Notes: generated by a model not told the origin, from the sequence alone. Numbered from the stretch's first letter, positions 25,133 to 34,553 are shown. The stretch is 64,000 nt of DNA from Moorena producens 3L (GCF_000211815.1 NZ_GL890971.1:141088-205087), one strand, 5' to 3'. Translations and numbers: made by a program.

Positions 25133-26230
25133 CTAAGTACAGGACAAAAAGCGAAGAGAGTGGCGAAACTCGCAGTCAAATTGTGTAAAATTAAAGAACA
25201 GACGGCGCAAATAATCAAAGCCACAGCGAAAAATGCTTTTGGCTTTACGCCCATGCTTTTTGATGGTAATCGGTTGGCATTGAGACAGCCACTGACCAGT
25301 GCGAAAAGCCCAACACAAAGCAATAGTGAGTAAAGCGACTAAACGACTCAAACGCTCAGAATCTAGTAAATGAGTATCTTCGAGGTTGAAACCACGACTC
25401 TTAAAAATGCCAAACAAAGTTTCGATACCCCAGCGATGAGCATAATCACTCAGTAGATCGGGAGGGCTTTTTGGAGGAGCAACCACCACCAGTAAAGAAT
25501 TATCTTCGAGACGAAGAGCTTCCACATCCACCCAATGACCCCACAAACAGCGACTGGTTTTGAGTCTCTGAGATTGACCAATCTGAAGATGGGCAAAAAC
25601 GACACGAGCTGACAAGGTGGTGTGACCATCTCCCAAGCTATCGCTGTGGCGAATCCGAATCCTGAAAGGCATCATTGGTTGTGAAAGCAAGTATTGTAAC
25701 CACTGGTTTCCCAGAAATTCTCGGTCAGCAGCAAGATAGGCAATTTGATGTTGACAAAACAGTTCTATAAACTCCTCCGATAATTCTATACGTTCACCAG
25801 TGTCGGAGTTTCCTTTCTTGTCGAGCATCCACCACAACAGTGGAAATGCTACCCCCTGATGAACAATGCCCAAGGTGAGAATATTGAAGATTTTGTGACC
25901 AAATTGCCACTGTGTCCGGTCTAAGCTTAACACCCAAGGTTCAGGAATCTCCATCATCGAGACGATTAACTTAGCCACAGCATAGTAGTCTAGCTCAAAG
26001 TCTCGGAAAAATCTTTGTAGTCGCTTGTAGTTAGATGATGTTTTTGCTGTGCCCATAAACCCGGTGGCTAGTTGTGTGAAGTTTACGGTTTTGACTCGAA
26101 ATAGAGCAATCAGAAACAGTGCCAGGAAGCTTAGTCGCGCTCCATGCCATTTCAGATCAGGTTTCAATGTTTGCACCAGCAAGTTAACCTGGTTCATGAG
26201 GGTTTCGTTGAAAGTTGTTGTTTTTTCCAT
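25133..26230 (-). CDS. IS4-family transposase
   Basis: 365 residues with a DDE core: first Asp in WVLSLDRTQWQFG, second in IAYLAADREFLGNQW, and Glu in YAHRWGIETLFGIFKSRGFNLEDTHL (YREK-like region of IS4). The gene covers nearly the whole element. It is intact from its ATG to the stop within the inverted repeat, so the copy may be active. Confidence 0.9.
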   Translation of the reverse strand: MEKTTTFNETLMNQVNLLVQTLKPDLKWHGARLSFLALFLIALFRVKTVNFTQLATGFMGTAKTSSNYKRLQRFFRDFELDYYAVAKLIVSMMEIPEPWVLSLDRTQWQFGHKIFNILTLGIVHQGVAFPLLWWMLDKKGNSDTGERIELSEEFIELFCQHQIAYLAADREFLGNQWLQYLLSQPMMPFRIRIRHSDSLGDGHTTLSARVVFAHLQIGQSQRLKTSRCLWGHWVDVEALRLEDNSLLVVVAPPKSPPDLLSDYAHRWGIETLFGIFKSRGFNLEDTHLLDSERLSRLVALLTIALCWAFRTGQWLSQCQPITIKKHGRKAKSIFRCGFDYLRRLFFNFTQFDCEFRHSLRFLSCT

Positions 26231-26277
26231 GAAACCCTTTTCCTGTCTATCTTTTCAACTTTTTGTCCTGTACTTAG
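25133..26277. mobile_element. IS4-type insertion sequence, 1,145 bp, with 9-bp target duplication
   Basis: Terminal inverted repeats ctaagtacaggacaaaaag (25133-25151) and its complement (ending at 26277) bound one transposase gene. The 9-base direct repeat tgcatagcc flanks it exactly at 25124-25132 and 26278-26286. The transposase stop codon TAG is formed by the terminal three bases of the element. It sits inside an older palindromic insert within tnpB. Confidence 0.92.
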
Positions 26278-26314
26278 TGCATAGCCTACCAACTATAAAG
26301 GCTGCACTCTTCTT

Positions 26315-27097
26315 GCGGTAACTTCTAACCAGTCTCTTGGCGTGTTCTTCACGTTGCCTACTTATCTTAAGATGTTGCCTGCCTAATTTATTAACGGCTT
26401 TTCTACGATTGGATGAGCCTTTCTTTTTTCGGGAGACCCGACGTTGATAAAACTTTAAGCGTTTTTCTCCATTGCGGTAAAACCGAGGGTTTGGTTCGCT
26501 GTATCCTTCGGAATCAGTATAGAACTCTTTCAGTCCTACATCCAAACCAATAGTCTTGCCAGTAGTGTCTAATTCTTCCGTCACTTTAACAGCAACACAG
26601 AATTGAACATAATACCCATCAGCTCGGCGAACTATGCGAACCCGGTTGATTTGTTTTTTATCAAAGCGCCACAAGTCCCAGGTACCCTTAAGCTTGAGCT
26701 TCCCGATCCCTTTCTTGTCAGTGAACGTTATTGACTTTTTGTTAGGGGATAATTTCCATCCTGACTTTTTGTACTCAACGGAATGTCCACGTTTATGAAA
26801 TTTCGGAAAACCTTTCTTTCCGGGTACCTTTTTCTTGCAATTATCATAAAAACGAGCAATCGATGACCATGCCCTCTCAGACGCAGCCTGACGGGCAGTA
26901 GAGTTCAATTGATTAGCAAAAGGAAACTCTTTGGCTAGAATCTTAGAATACTTACTAAGGTCGTTCTTGCTGGTTCCCTTGTTATCCATCCACAGGCGAA
27001 TACAGCTATTCCTTATGAACTTGACAGTCCTAATAGCTTCGTCTATAGCTGAATATTGAGACGGCTTCCCTTTTGCTTTGAACTCTAGTACAATCAC
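26315..27097 (-). pseudogene. tnpB: TnpB, N-terminal part
   Basis: Starts MIVLEFKAKGKPSQYSAIDEAIRTVKFIRNSCIRLWMD, the typical IS605 TnpB N-terminus (HTH_OrfB), then IGLDVGLKEFYTDSEG (RuvC-I Asp) and the Arg/Lys-rich linker RRVSRKKKGSSNRRK ending at HAKRLVRS. The open frame runs on through the palindromic insert and stops in it near 26255. TnpB is an RNA-guided nuclease that protects its element; this copy is inactive. Confidence 0.82.
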
Positions 27098-27224
27098 CGA
27101 ATTTCGACCTTATTCGATACACTTTTATATTAGCAGAGTACATATAAAAGTGTCAAACCCATGCCAATAAAAAAGCCGTCCTTCTAGGACGGGGCTTTAA
27201 ACCCAGAATTTTTGGTAAAATTTT

Positions 27225-27465
27225 AAGCATTCAGCCGTTGGCCTTTGGCCACGCTACTTGAGGTGCCGTCAGCCGTAAGCTAAAGGCTCACGCTACTTGA
27301 GATGCTTTTTGGAACAGGCTTTGGCCTTGGCCTTTCGGCCACGCTATGCGAATGGCCACGCTGTGCGAACGACCCTGGGACTTCACTCATATTAAACCAA
27401 TGCTTACTTGTTTTATTCAAAAGCTGATAGCTGATAGCTGATAGCTGATAGCTGAATACTTACGT
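27225..27465. repeat. Dispersed 112-bp repeat and AGCTGAT tandem repeats upstream of the SDR gene
   Basis: 27314-27425 is nearly identical to 44861-44972 (acaggctttggcc...attcaaaagct), including two copies of the ggccacgct..gcgaa motif. From 27419 the heptamer agctgat is repeated about five times. No gene is supported in this spacer. Confidence 0.7.
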
Positions 27466-27490
27466 AAAATTTACCTTTTTAATAAAAAAA

Positions 27491-28294
27491 ATGAAATCTC
27501 GACTAACAATTGTCACAGGTGCAAGCGGCGCTCTGGGTAACAGTTTTGTTCAACACTTTATACAGCAAGAAAATACCACTTGCGTAGCCATTTCTAGATC
27601 CCCTATGGAAACGGATGCCCTGCATTGCCAATTCGATCTTCTCGATAGCCAAGCCGCAGAGCAAGCCATCACTAATCTCGAGCTTTCGGAAGTTTCTGAT
27701 GTGATCCTTATCCATGGCGTAGGCAAATTCAAATATGAAATCGAGACAGAAACCACCGAGGCAGACTGTGATGAAAAGGGAATTGATGATGAAATATTAT
27801 CATCAAACTACCATACCTTTGTCAACGTAGCCCAGCCACTTGTCGAAAAACTTAACCAAGAGCATAAATGCAATCGCCAGACGACCCTTGCTCTTTGTGG
27901 TTTCGGTTCTGTTACGGATAAATATAAGATCCCTTTCTGGCGCTCTTATACTTACGCCAAAGATACCTTACGGAGCTATATCCAAGACCTAGCTAAGTCA
28001 GAAGACTGGCAAGGACTAATCAGGGGACGGTTTATCAATGTGAGTACTACAGACACAGGTAATGAAAACAAATTGCGACCCAATGCAACAGCTGAAGAGA
28101 AAAAATATTGGCTCAAGCCAGAAAAAATCGTCAAGCAATCTCTAGAATCTCTGGAGTCCTTGCAGCCTCTGTGGCAGGAAATAGATGTCTATGAACCCAT
28201 GCCAGGATTCGAGCCAGACGACTATTACAGCAATTACGATAAAATTCAAGAAAAATGGCAACGACAGATGGGAGTGCCATCTTCATTAACTTAA
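27491..28294 (+). CDS. SDR-family oxidoreductase
   Basis: 267 residues with the N-terminal cofactor motif TIVTGASGALGNSF (TGxxGxxG), ILIHGVGKF in place of NNAG, ALCGFGS (catalytic Ser region) and SYTYAKDTLRSY (YxxxK). It is a short-chain dehydrogenase/reductase, probably NAD(P)-dependent; the substrate is not deducible. It lies between the IS605 remnant and nadC on the same strand, and may be a tailoring reductase of the neighbouring cluster. The C-terminal 60 residues are acidic and aromatic and not typical of a membrane SDR. Confidence 0.75.
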   Translation: MKSRLTIVTGASGALGNSFVQHFIQQENTTCVAISRSPMETDALHCQFDLLDSQAAEQAITNLELSEVSDVILIHGVGKFKYEIETETTEADCDEKGIDDEILSSNYHTFVNVAQPLVEKLNQEHKCNRQTTLALCGFGSVTDKYKIPFWRSYTYAKDTLRSYIQDLAKSEDWQGLIRGRFINVSTTDTGNENKLRPNATAEEKKYWLKPEKIVKQSLESLESLQPLWQEIDVYEPMPGFEPDDYYSNYDKIQEKWQRQMGVPSSLT

Positions 28295-28430
28295 CTGCTT
28301 TTTTGCTAAACTTTTAACTGAGTAGTATTTCCTTATCCTTTTTTGGCAATAAGATAGGAAATACTCCTGGATCTAGGAAGTATAAATAGTAGTCTAATTG
28401 CTGCATAGGAAATTAAATTGGTTAAGAGTT

Positions 28431-29288
28431 ATGGCAATATTACCTCCCCCAATAGTGTTAGACTCTCTACTGCATCAATGGCTCAAAGAAGATATTGGTA
28501 GAGGCGATCGCACCACCCAAGCTTTGTTCGCTCAAGAAGTTAGTTCTGGAAACGGACAATGGATCGCTAAGCAAGCAGGTACAATTGCGGGACTGACAAT
28601 TGCAGCGCGGGTGTTCTATTTATTAAATGAAAAGGTCAGCTTTATCCCCCTAGTAGCAGAGGGAGAAAGTTGTCAGCCAAGCCAAGCCATTGCTCGTTTT
28701 CACGGACCATTTGATGCTTTGTTAATGGGAGAGAGAGTAGCTTTAAATCTAACTATGAGTCTGAGTGGCATTGCTACCCTAACCCGTCAGTATGCCGAAA
28801 AAATTGCTGATTTGCCTGCTCAGTTGGTGGATACTCGCAAAACTACTCCAGGCTTAAGACTCTTGGAAAAATATGCAACTCAAGTGGGAGGAGCTATTAA
28901 CCATCGCATGGGCTTGGATGATGCGGTGATGATTAAGGATAATCATATTCAAGCGGCTGGGGGAATTGGGGAAGCGATCGCTCGAATTCGTAAGACTATT
29001 CCCTATCCTATGACCATTGAAGTAGAGACAACAACTCTCGCGGAAGTAGAAGAGGCTATCGCCCACAATGCTGATATTATCATGTTGGATAATATGCCAG
29101 TTGAGCAGATGGAGGTAGCAGTTAAGCTAATTCGCGTACGCAACAACAACATTAAAATTGAGGCATCGGGTAATGTTACCTTAAAGACGATTCGTGCAGT
29201 GGCAGAAACAGGAGTAGATTACATCTCCAGCAGTGCTCCCATTACTCGCTCTAGTTGGTTGGATTTGAGTATGAGATTAGGGAGTTGA
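28431..29288 (+). CDS. nadC: Nicotinate-nucleotide pyrophosphorylase (carboxylating)
   Basis: NadC (quinolinate phosphoribosyltransferase) turns quinolinate and PRPP into nicotinate mononucleotide with loss of CO2. 285 residues show LKEDIGRGDRTT, ERVALNLTMSLSGIATLTRQY, VDTRKTTPGLRLLEKYA, GGAINHRMGLDDAVMIKDNH, IEVETTTLAEV and IMLDNMP, then IEASGNVTLKTIRAVAETGVDYISSSA. Length is normal. ATG 28431 is chosen over the earlier in-frame start at 28398, which is unlike the family N-terminus. Together with nadA, nadB and the nicotinamidase it completes a pyridine-nucleotide gene set around the NRPS-PKS. Confidence 0.95.
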   Translation: MAILPPPIVLDSLLHQWLKEDIGRGDRTTQALFAQEVSSGNGQWIAKQAGTIAGLTIAARVFYLLNEKVSFIPLVAEGESCQPSQAIARFHGPFDALLMGERVALNLTMSLSGIATLTRQYAEKIADLPAQLVDTRKTTPGLRLLEKYATQVGGAINHRMGLDDAVMIKDNHIQAAGGIGEAIARIRKTIPYPMTIEVETTTLAEVEEAIAHNADIIMLDNMPVEQMEVAVKLIRVRNNNIKIEASGNVTLKTIRAVAETGVDYISSSAPITRSSWLDLSMRLGS

Positions 29289-29679
29289 GATAAACAGTAG
29301 CACAACCGCACAGGGGATTTGGGAACAGGGAACGGGAAATAACCAATTTAAAGGCGTTGCTGATTCTGAGTATGGTTTCGCCCCCCTAGCCCCCCAAGCG
29401 AGGGATTGCTCGCTTGGGGGGAAAAACTCTCAAGCGATGCAGCGCGGTCTTGGGGGTTTCCCCCATGAGCGACTGCATCAAGACAAGTCCCCCAGAATTG
29501 GGGGATTTAGGGGGCTTTAATAAAACCAGATTATCGCGCATTCATTCCTTAATTCAGCAACGCCCATGAGCTTACCAATTTTTAAGAATATTCCTACAGA
29601 TTAATAATCTCCCCATCTCTCCATCTCCCTATCTCCCCATTATCATCGGTAGCAAACATAAATGAAATTAATATAAGGG
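29289..29679. repeat. Spacer with C/G-rich palindromic repeats
   Basis: Holds palindromes such as ccccccaagcgagg/gctcgcttgggggg (29393-29422) and cccccagaattgggggattt (29489-29508). They are of the same class as the insert found inside the NRPS-PKS. It separates nadC from the convergent binding-protein gene. No gene. Confidence 0.6.
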
Positions 29680-31095
29680 TTAAGGAATTGGCACAAATTC
29701 ATACTCCAAGCTAGAACTATTACTTGGTTCAATTGTCACCAAATTGACCGGTTGATAGCGATCGCCTGATGGAAAAAAACGAATCGGAGCAGCAGCACCT
29801 CTAGCAAAAAAGTTCGGTGCTGAAAGTTCTTGTTGAACTCCGCTGCGAGTAGGATTATGTCTAATCGCCGCACTTAAGGCTTGGACAGCATCATAAGCCA
29901 TGGCTGTGCGCCAGTTAACATCAATACCCCAAAGCTGATCAGCGGTTTTCGGAAATTCAGAACCAGGCTTGGCTAGGGGATGCCAGGGTAATGCTACTAC
30001 CATCCCTTCAGCATCTTTACCTGCTACTGTCAATGTCTTGGTATTGTAAACTTGATTTCCCGCCAAAATCACTAATTGTTGACCCAAACTATTGCGGTGT
30101 TTGCTATTGAGCTGAACCACATTTAGTACCTGATGTTGGGTGCTAGAATCAGCACCTAACATCAGCGCTTGAGCACCACGATGAATCGCTTGTTTAAAGC
30201 TTTTAGCAGCACTAAAATTTTTCTCAGACACGTCAAAATCACTAACTACTCGTCCTCCTTTCAAGAATACAGCGGTTACAAACTCTGACTTAAGAGACTG
30301 ACTAGACTCACTTTGAGAATTGTAGAAAACAGCAACATTATGCTGCTTGAGGTCTTGCACCATGTGTTTAGCTAATGCTCTACCTGCCAGGAAATCATTC
30401 GGGACAGTACGAAAAACAAAATTGCTAATTCCTGATAGGTTTACTGAAGTGCTAATGGGCGAAATCGTTACCAATTGACCGGATTCATAGCTATCTGCTG
30501 TAGCTTGAGTAACCTTGCTGTTGAAATTACCAACAACTGCCAAAATCTCTGGCTTACTTACCAACTTCAATGCTAATTTTTTGGCCACCTCTGGATTATT
30601 ATCATCATTAGCGATCAGTACTTTGACAGGAATACCTTTAATTCCACCAGCTTGATTGATTTCCTGTTGAGCTTGAGCCACACCCCGAAGTATATCTTTA
30701 GCAGTATTTATGTCATCACTAATGGACACAACAGCAGCAATCGTGTAATAGGGTTTTTCCCCAATACGAGCGTTATTAAGGTAGATGAGAGCTTCTGGAT
30801 CATCACGGTGGAGGTCTAAGGATTCAGTGAATTTCACCACTGCCTCGTCGTAATTAACAGCAGTAACCGCTTCTACTCCTAGCTGTTTTTCCAGTGTTGT
30901 TGAATCAGAAAATAAAATATGGTCTCCCCCACTCAGGTAATTTGGTATCATTGTTTTCTCTGAAGACGTATTTTTCGATACCAGCATAGATAAGGGAGAT
31001 GTGGTCACTTTAAACCACCACAGACACCCAGATACCAAAGCTAAGGAGATCATCAATGATAGCCCAAGAAGCTTAGTTTCGTTGTTCTGATACAT
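29680..31095 (-). CDS. Membrane-anchored periplasmic-binding-protein-like (Leu/Ile/Val type)
   Basis: 471 residues: an N-terminal hydrophobic segment (LLGLSLMISLALVSGCLWWF, residues about 9-28; a signal-anchor or lipobox-like SGC), a short TPR-like stretch (DPEALIYLNNARIG) and a type I periplasmic binding domain (VVSISDDINTAKDILRGVAQAQQEINQAGGIKGIPVKVLIANDDNNPEVAK, VGNFNSKVTQATADSY, MAYDAVQALSAAI). Relatives sense or bind amino-acid-like ligands. It is paralogous to the gene at 31642 and lies in the same orientation with a Ser/Thr kinase upstream. No ABC permease is nearby, so a sensory role is likelier than transport. Confidence 0.8.
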   Translation of the reverse strand: MYQNNETKLLGLSLMISLALVSGCLWWFKVTTSPLSMLVSKNTSSEKTMIPNYLSGGDHILFSDSTTLEKQLGVEAVTAVNYDEAVVKFTESLDLHRDDPEALIYLNNARIGEKPYYTIAAVVSISDDINTAKDILRGVAQAQQEINQAGGIKGIPVKVLIANDDNNPEVAKKLALKLVSKPEILAVVGNFNSKVTQATADSYESGQLVTISPISTSVNLSGISNFVFRTVPNDFLAGRALAKHMVQDLKQHNVAVFYNSQSESSQSLKSEFVTAVFLKGGRVVSDFDVSEKNFSAAKSFKQAIHRGAQALMLGADSSTQHQVLNVVQLNSKHRNSLGQQLVILAGNQVYNTKTLTVAGKDAEGMVVALPWHPLAKPGSEFPKTADQLWGIDVNWRTAMAYDAVQALSAAIRHNPTRSGVQQELSAPNFFARGAAAPIRFFPSGDRYQPVNLVTIEPSNSSSLEYEFVPIP

Positions 31096-31641
31096 ACGCT
31101 ATTGCTAATTTTTATACATGCCAACCCTGTTGATTACCCGGAATAATGCTTAATACTAATTTGTTTTGTAATCTTTCAAGGTAATTGATGAGTGGAATGG
31201 TTGACGGTTAACGGTTGACAGTTGAAGGTCAACGAAAAACCATCAACGGCGCTTGAAATAGTGACCCTGTAGAATACAACTGAATACAACTGAATACAAC
31301 TGAATACAACTAAATACAACTAGTTAACAAAAGCCCTTGTTGGATACTCCTGGTTAAGTAAATAACTTATGGAAATAACTTATGGAAATAACTTATGGTA
31401 CAAGATTTGAGCACTGATCAGGTGACAAAATGGCAAAAATATTTATCAGTCCTGAGTTCTTAGTCCTGATTCCTTAATCCTTAGTTCTTAGTCAACTCGA
31501 CTGTTGCCATTGCTGAATAGGGTTTGGGTACTCAATTCGAGTTAGGTCAGTTACCGATTACCGATTACCGATTACCGATTACCGATTACCCTCAATCATT
31601 CCAGAATTGGGCAACGCTCTTATTTCTATGTTGCCCCGTTT
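31096..31641. repeat. Spacer made of several short tandem repeats
   Basis: Contains tgaatacaac repeated about five times (31271-31320), ttatggaaataac repeated three times (31368-31397) and ttaccga repeated about six times (31551-31592). No coding frame is supported. Confidence 0.7.
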
Positions 31642-33069
31642 CTACTTGCTAGGAATCGGCACAAAGTCATAACCAAAGCTGGAACGATTACCTGGTTCAA
31701 TCTTGACCAGCTGGACAGCCTGGTTGCGATCGCCTGATGGTAAAAACCGAATTTTGCTGGATACTCCTTGGGGCTGAAAACCTGATCCGGATAGGGAGTT
31801 TTGCACACCGGAACGGCTTGGCTGCTGTTTAAGGGCTGCAATTAAAGCTTGAGTAGCATCGTAAGTCAAGGCAGTGCGCCAGTTCACATCTGAACCCCAT
31901 AATTTCGTGGCGGCTTGGGGAAAGGGGGAATTTGGAGCGCCCAAAATATGCCAGGGGACTGCCAACACCATACTAGCCGCATCCTTACCACCGATTTGCA
32001 AGGTCTTGGGTTTGTAAAGACTATCCCCTGCTAGCATCGGTAAACGTCCATCATTGACTTGCACTACTAGTAACGCTTGGTCAAGGGTGGCGGAATTGGG
32101 GGCTAAGATCAACACTTCTGCACCTGTTTCGATCGCCTGTTGGACATCAACAGCAGCATTAAAGTTAGGTTTAGTAAAGTCAAACTCTCTCACGACCTCG
32201 CCGCCATCAGCAAACAGGGCAGTGGTAAATGCATCAGCAAGAGATTGGCTGTAGTTGCTCCGGGAATTAAAAAAGACAGCTGCTTTGCGTAGATTTAATT
32301 GATTTAGCATGTAGCGAGACAGGGCGCTACCAAAAAAGCGATCGCTAGGGATAGTCCTAAAGACATAATTACCCAGTCTTGAAATAGTTACTGAGGTACT
32401 AGTCGGAGAAATCACCACCAACTGATTCTCTTGATAAACCTCTGCGGCTGCCAGGGTGACCTCACTGCTAAAATGACCAATAACCCCCAAAACATCTGGA
32501 TTATCCACAAAAGCTTTAGCTATTTTTTTAGCAACCTTGGTATCATTGTCATCATTAGCAATCAGCACCTTCAATGGTATATTATTAACGCCACCCCTAG
32601 CATTGATTTCCTGTTGGGCTTGGGCAACACCCCGTAACATTTCTTTGGCTGCATTTACCTCGACACCAATAGGTATTGAGATCGCAATTGTATAAGACTC
32701 AGATGTACCGATCCGAGCGTTATTGAGGTAAATCAAAGCTTCTGGATCGTTTTTCTTACTTTTAAGCGATGCCTCCAGTAAGGAAGCCGCTTTCCCATAA
32801 TTCCCAGAAGCAAATGCTTTGACTGCTGCCTGTTTGGCTGGTGTTACCTCTTTTGGGATTAAGGTTCTATCTCCGGCACTAAGGTGCTCTGCTATGATTA
32901 TCTGAGGCTTAATTTTTGTAGTTTTTGGAGTTACCTTAGCCCTAGGTTCATCTACCTCCGCAAATGGCAGTGTGATTATCTGACTTTTCTGAAGCCACCA
33001 TAACCCTCCCAACACCATAGCAACCGTAATCACCATGGATAGCAAAAGAACACTCGTTTCGTTTTTCAT
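31642..33069 (-). CDS. Membrane-anchored periplasmic-binding-protein-like (paralogue)
   Basis: 475 residues with the same plan as the gene at 29680. It has an N-terminal anchor (LLSMVITVAMVLGGLWWLQ), a TPR-like KKNDPEALIYLNNARIGTSE and a type I binding fold (AKEMLRGVAQAQQEINARGGVNNIPLKVLIANDDND, GHFSSEVTLAAAEVYQ, LTYDATQALIAAL). The two probably arose by tandem duplication. The Ser/Thr kinase gene starts upstream and ends 60 bases before this gene on the same strand, so a kinase-receptor operon is plausible. Confidence 0.8.
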   Translation of the reverse strand: MKNETSVLLLSMVITVAMVLGGLWWLQKSQIITLPFAEVDEPRAKVTPKTTKIKPQIIIAEHLSAGDRTLIPKEVTPAKQAAVKAFASGNYGKAASLLEASLKSKKNDPEALIYLNNARIGTSESYTIAISIPIGVEVNAAKEMLRGVAQAQQEINARGGVNNIPLKVLIANDDNDTKVAKKIAKAFVDNPDVLGVIGHFSSEVTLAAAEVYQENQLVVISPTSTSVTISRLGNYVFRTIPSDRFFGSALSRYMLNQLNLRKAAVFFNSRSNYSQSLADAFTTALFADGGEVVREFDFTKPNFNAAVDVQQAIETGAEVLILAPNSATLDQALLVVQVNDGRLPMLAGDSLYKPKTLQIGGKDAASMVLAVPWHILGAPNSPFPQAATKLWGSDVNWRTALTYDATQALIAALKQQPSRSGVQNSLSGSGFQPQGVSSKIRFLPSGDRNQAVQLVKIEPGNRSSFGYDFVPIPSK

Positions 33070-33128
33070 CGGACATAAGTTCCGTTGTCAGTTACCCTGC
33101 ATCATTCCTTTAATCAGCAACGCCCCTG

Positions 33129-34553
33129 CTATAGTATTCGAGATAACAGTTGATAAACCAGCCGGAAAAGTGCCGTCAGAGCGATCGCTGCTGCTGCAGC
33201 TAGAACTGATATTATGATAACTAACTGGATTGACTGCTGGACTCGCAGCACCGGGAAAAGTATCAAAAGTCCCAAGCTTATGCCTCCAATAATCACTAAG
33301 TCAATTTTTTCAATAAACCTGCGATATTGAGCATAAATTAGCCCTCCCAAACTCATTCCCCATAAAAGCATACCCAGTGGGTTGGAGGAGACGATCTTAG
33401 CAAAAGCAGTTGCAGCAATGAATAATAAAGCTCCCTCAAATCCAGTAAACGCAGCCGCCCCTAGTACCTCAAGTAGAGAAAAGTTTGGTCTGAGGGGTTT
33501 GGATAGGGGTGAGTGGGTTTGTGGTCGCCTGGTGTGGGGCTGGGAGGGTGGGGATACTGGTAGAACTGAGCCATAATGGCGTTGAGGGGTTGTCTGAGCA
33601 ATGTTTAAACAATTTATGGCATCAAGAACCTCCTGAGCAGACTGAAAGCGTTGATGGGGCATTGGCATAAGTAGTCGATTGAAAATACTCTCAAGTGCAT
33701 TGCTGATTTGGATATAACTTCTCCAGTTCCATTCATGGGTAACAGGTTCGTAGAGTTCATTGGGTTCTCTGCCAGTCATCAAAACCATCACAGTCACTGC
33801 CAGAGCATACAAATCCGTTGAAGGGTAAATTTGAGAACCGGTCATTTGCTCCGGTGGTGCAAATCCGATGGAATAAATACCAGTAGACCTCGCCGCTGTT
33901 GATCCTGGGTTGACCTGTTGCTTAACTGCACCAAAGTCTAATAGATAGAGAAGCCCATTGCGATCGCGCATAATATTGGAAGGCTTGATATCGCGATGAA
34001 TGGAGCCATTGTCATGGACAAATTGGAGGACTTTGAGAATTTCTGTTAACACTTCTATGGCTTTGGCTTCAGAAAATGCTCCTAAGGTGTTGAGTTCTTC
34101 CTCCAAGTTTTGTCCATCAATATATTCTTGTACCAGATAGAAAAACTGGTCTTCTTTACCCGGTTTCAGACTCGGCACAGTCAACGGAAAGTAGGCATAC
34201 AAATCGGGGATTTGGGGGTGACGCCTGCCCAATTTCTCTAAAACCGTTGCTTCCCGCTCAAACAATCTGTGGGCAGTTTGTAGTTCCCTCTGGCTAATTC
34301 TCCCAGACGGTTGGAACTGCTTAACTACACATTGACGCAAGGTAGGGGTATAGCGATCGCGTGCTAGAAATGCGGCTCCAAATCCTCCTTTCCGCAGCAG
34401 CTGGGAGGGAATGTAGCGACTTGCTACAATCAGGGGCATACCACAGCTATTACAATACCTTTGCTCTGTGGTGGTTAGAGTGGTTCTGTTATCTAGATCA
34501 TCAAAGTAATTATGGGGATTTGGGCAGCCAGGACGGGTGCAGAAAATTTCCAT
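33129..34553 (-). CDS. Membrane Ser/Thr protein kinase with N-terminal zinc ribbon
   Basis: 474 residues: a Cys motif at the N-terminus (C-T-R-P-G-C ... C-N-S-C), then a Hanks-type kinase domain with a glycine loop (LLRKGGFGAAFLARD), VAIK-type Lys (CVVKQF), IHRDIKPSNIM, LLDFGAVKQ and SIGFAPPEQ. A proline-rich linker (about 325-350) leads to four hydrophobic segments at the C-terminus (about 360-474), which anchor it in the membrane. This domain plan is common in cyanobacteria. It is upstream of two binding-protein-like genes on the same strand. Confidence 0.88.
   Translation of the reverse strand: MEIFCTRPGCPNPHNYFDDLDNRTTLTTTEQRYCNSCGMPLIVASRYIPSQLLRKGGFGAAFLARDRYTPTLRQCVVKQFQPSGRISQRELQTAHRLFEREATVLEKLGRRHPQIPDLYAYFPLTVPSLKPGKEDQFFYLVQEYIDGQNLEEELNTLGAFSEAKAIEVLTEILKVLQFVHDNGSIHRDIKPSNIMRDRNGLLYLLDFGAVKQQVNPGSTAARSTGIYSIGFAPPEQMTGSQIYPSTDLYALAVTVMVLMTGREPNELYEPVTHEWNWRSYIQISNALESIFNRLLMPMPHQRFQSAQEVLDAINCLNIAQTTPQRHYGSVLPVSPPSQPHTRRPQTHSPLSKPLRPNFSLLEVLGAAAFTGFEGALLFIAATAFAKIVSSNPLGMLLWGMSLGGLIYAQYRRFIEKIDLVIIGGISLGLLILFPVLRVQQSIQLVIIISVLAAAAAIALTALFRLVYQLLSRIL

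Larger units (their letters stand above)
25085..26313. repeat. Short palindromic insert in tnpB (16-bp inverted ends), itself split by the IS4 element
   Basis: agaagagtgcagcctt (25085-25100) and its exact complement aaggctgcactcttct (26298-26313) face each other across the IS4 element. Without the IS (and one copy of its target duplication) they would enclose about 43 bases, giving a 75-bp inverted-repeat unit inside tnpB that also shifts the reading frame. It looks like a MITE-like or REP-like small insertion that preceded the IS4 event. Confidence 0.7.
24600..27190. mobile_element. IS200/IS605-type element (tnpB only), interrupted by an IS4-type element
   Basis: A tnpB gene on the minus strand is flanked by end structures. 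Near 24617-24637 there is a hairpin ccccgcccgcttatgagcgggg just downstream of tnpB, the position of the right end/omega-RNA. Near 27177-27195 is the hairpin ccgtccttctaggacgg upstream. No tnpA is present, so mobility would depend on a TnpA in trans. The tnpB is broken by a palindromic insert and an IS4-type element. Confidence 0.65.
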
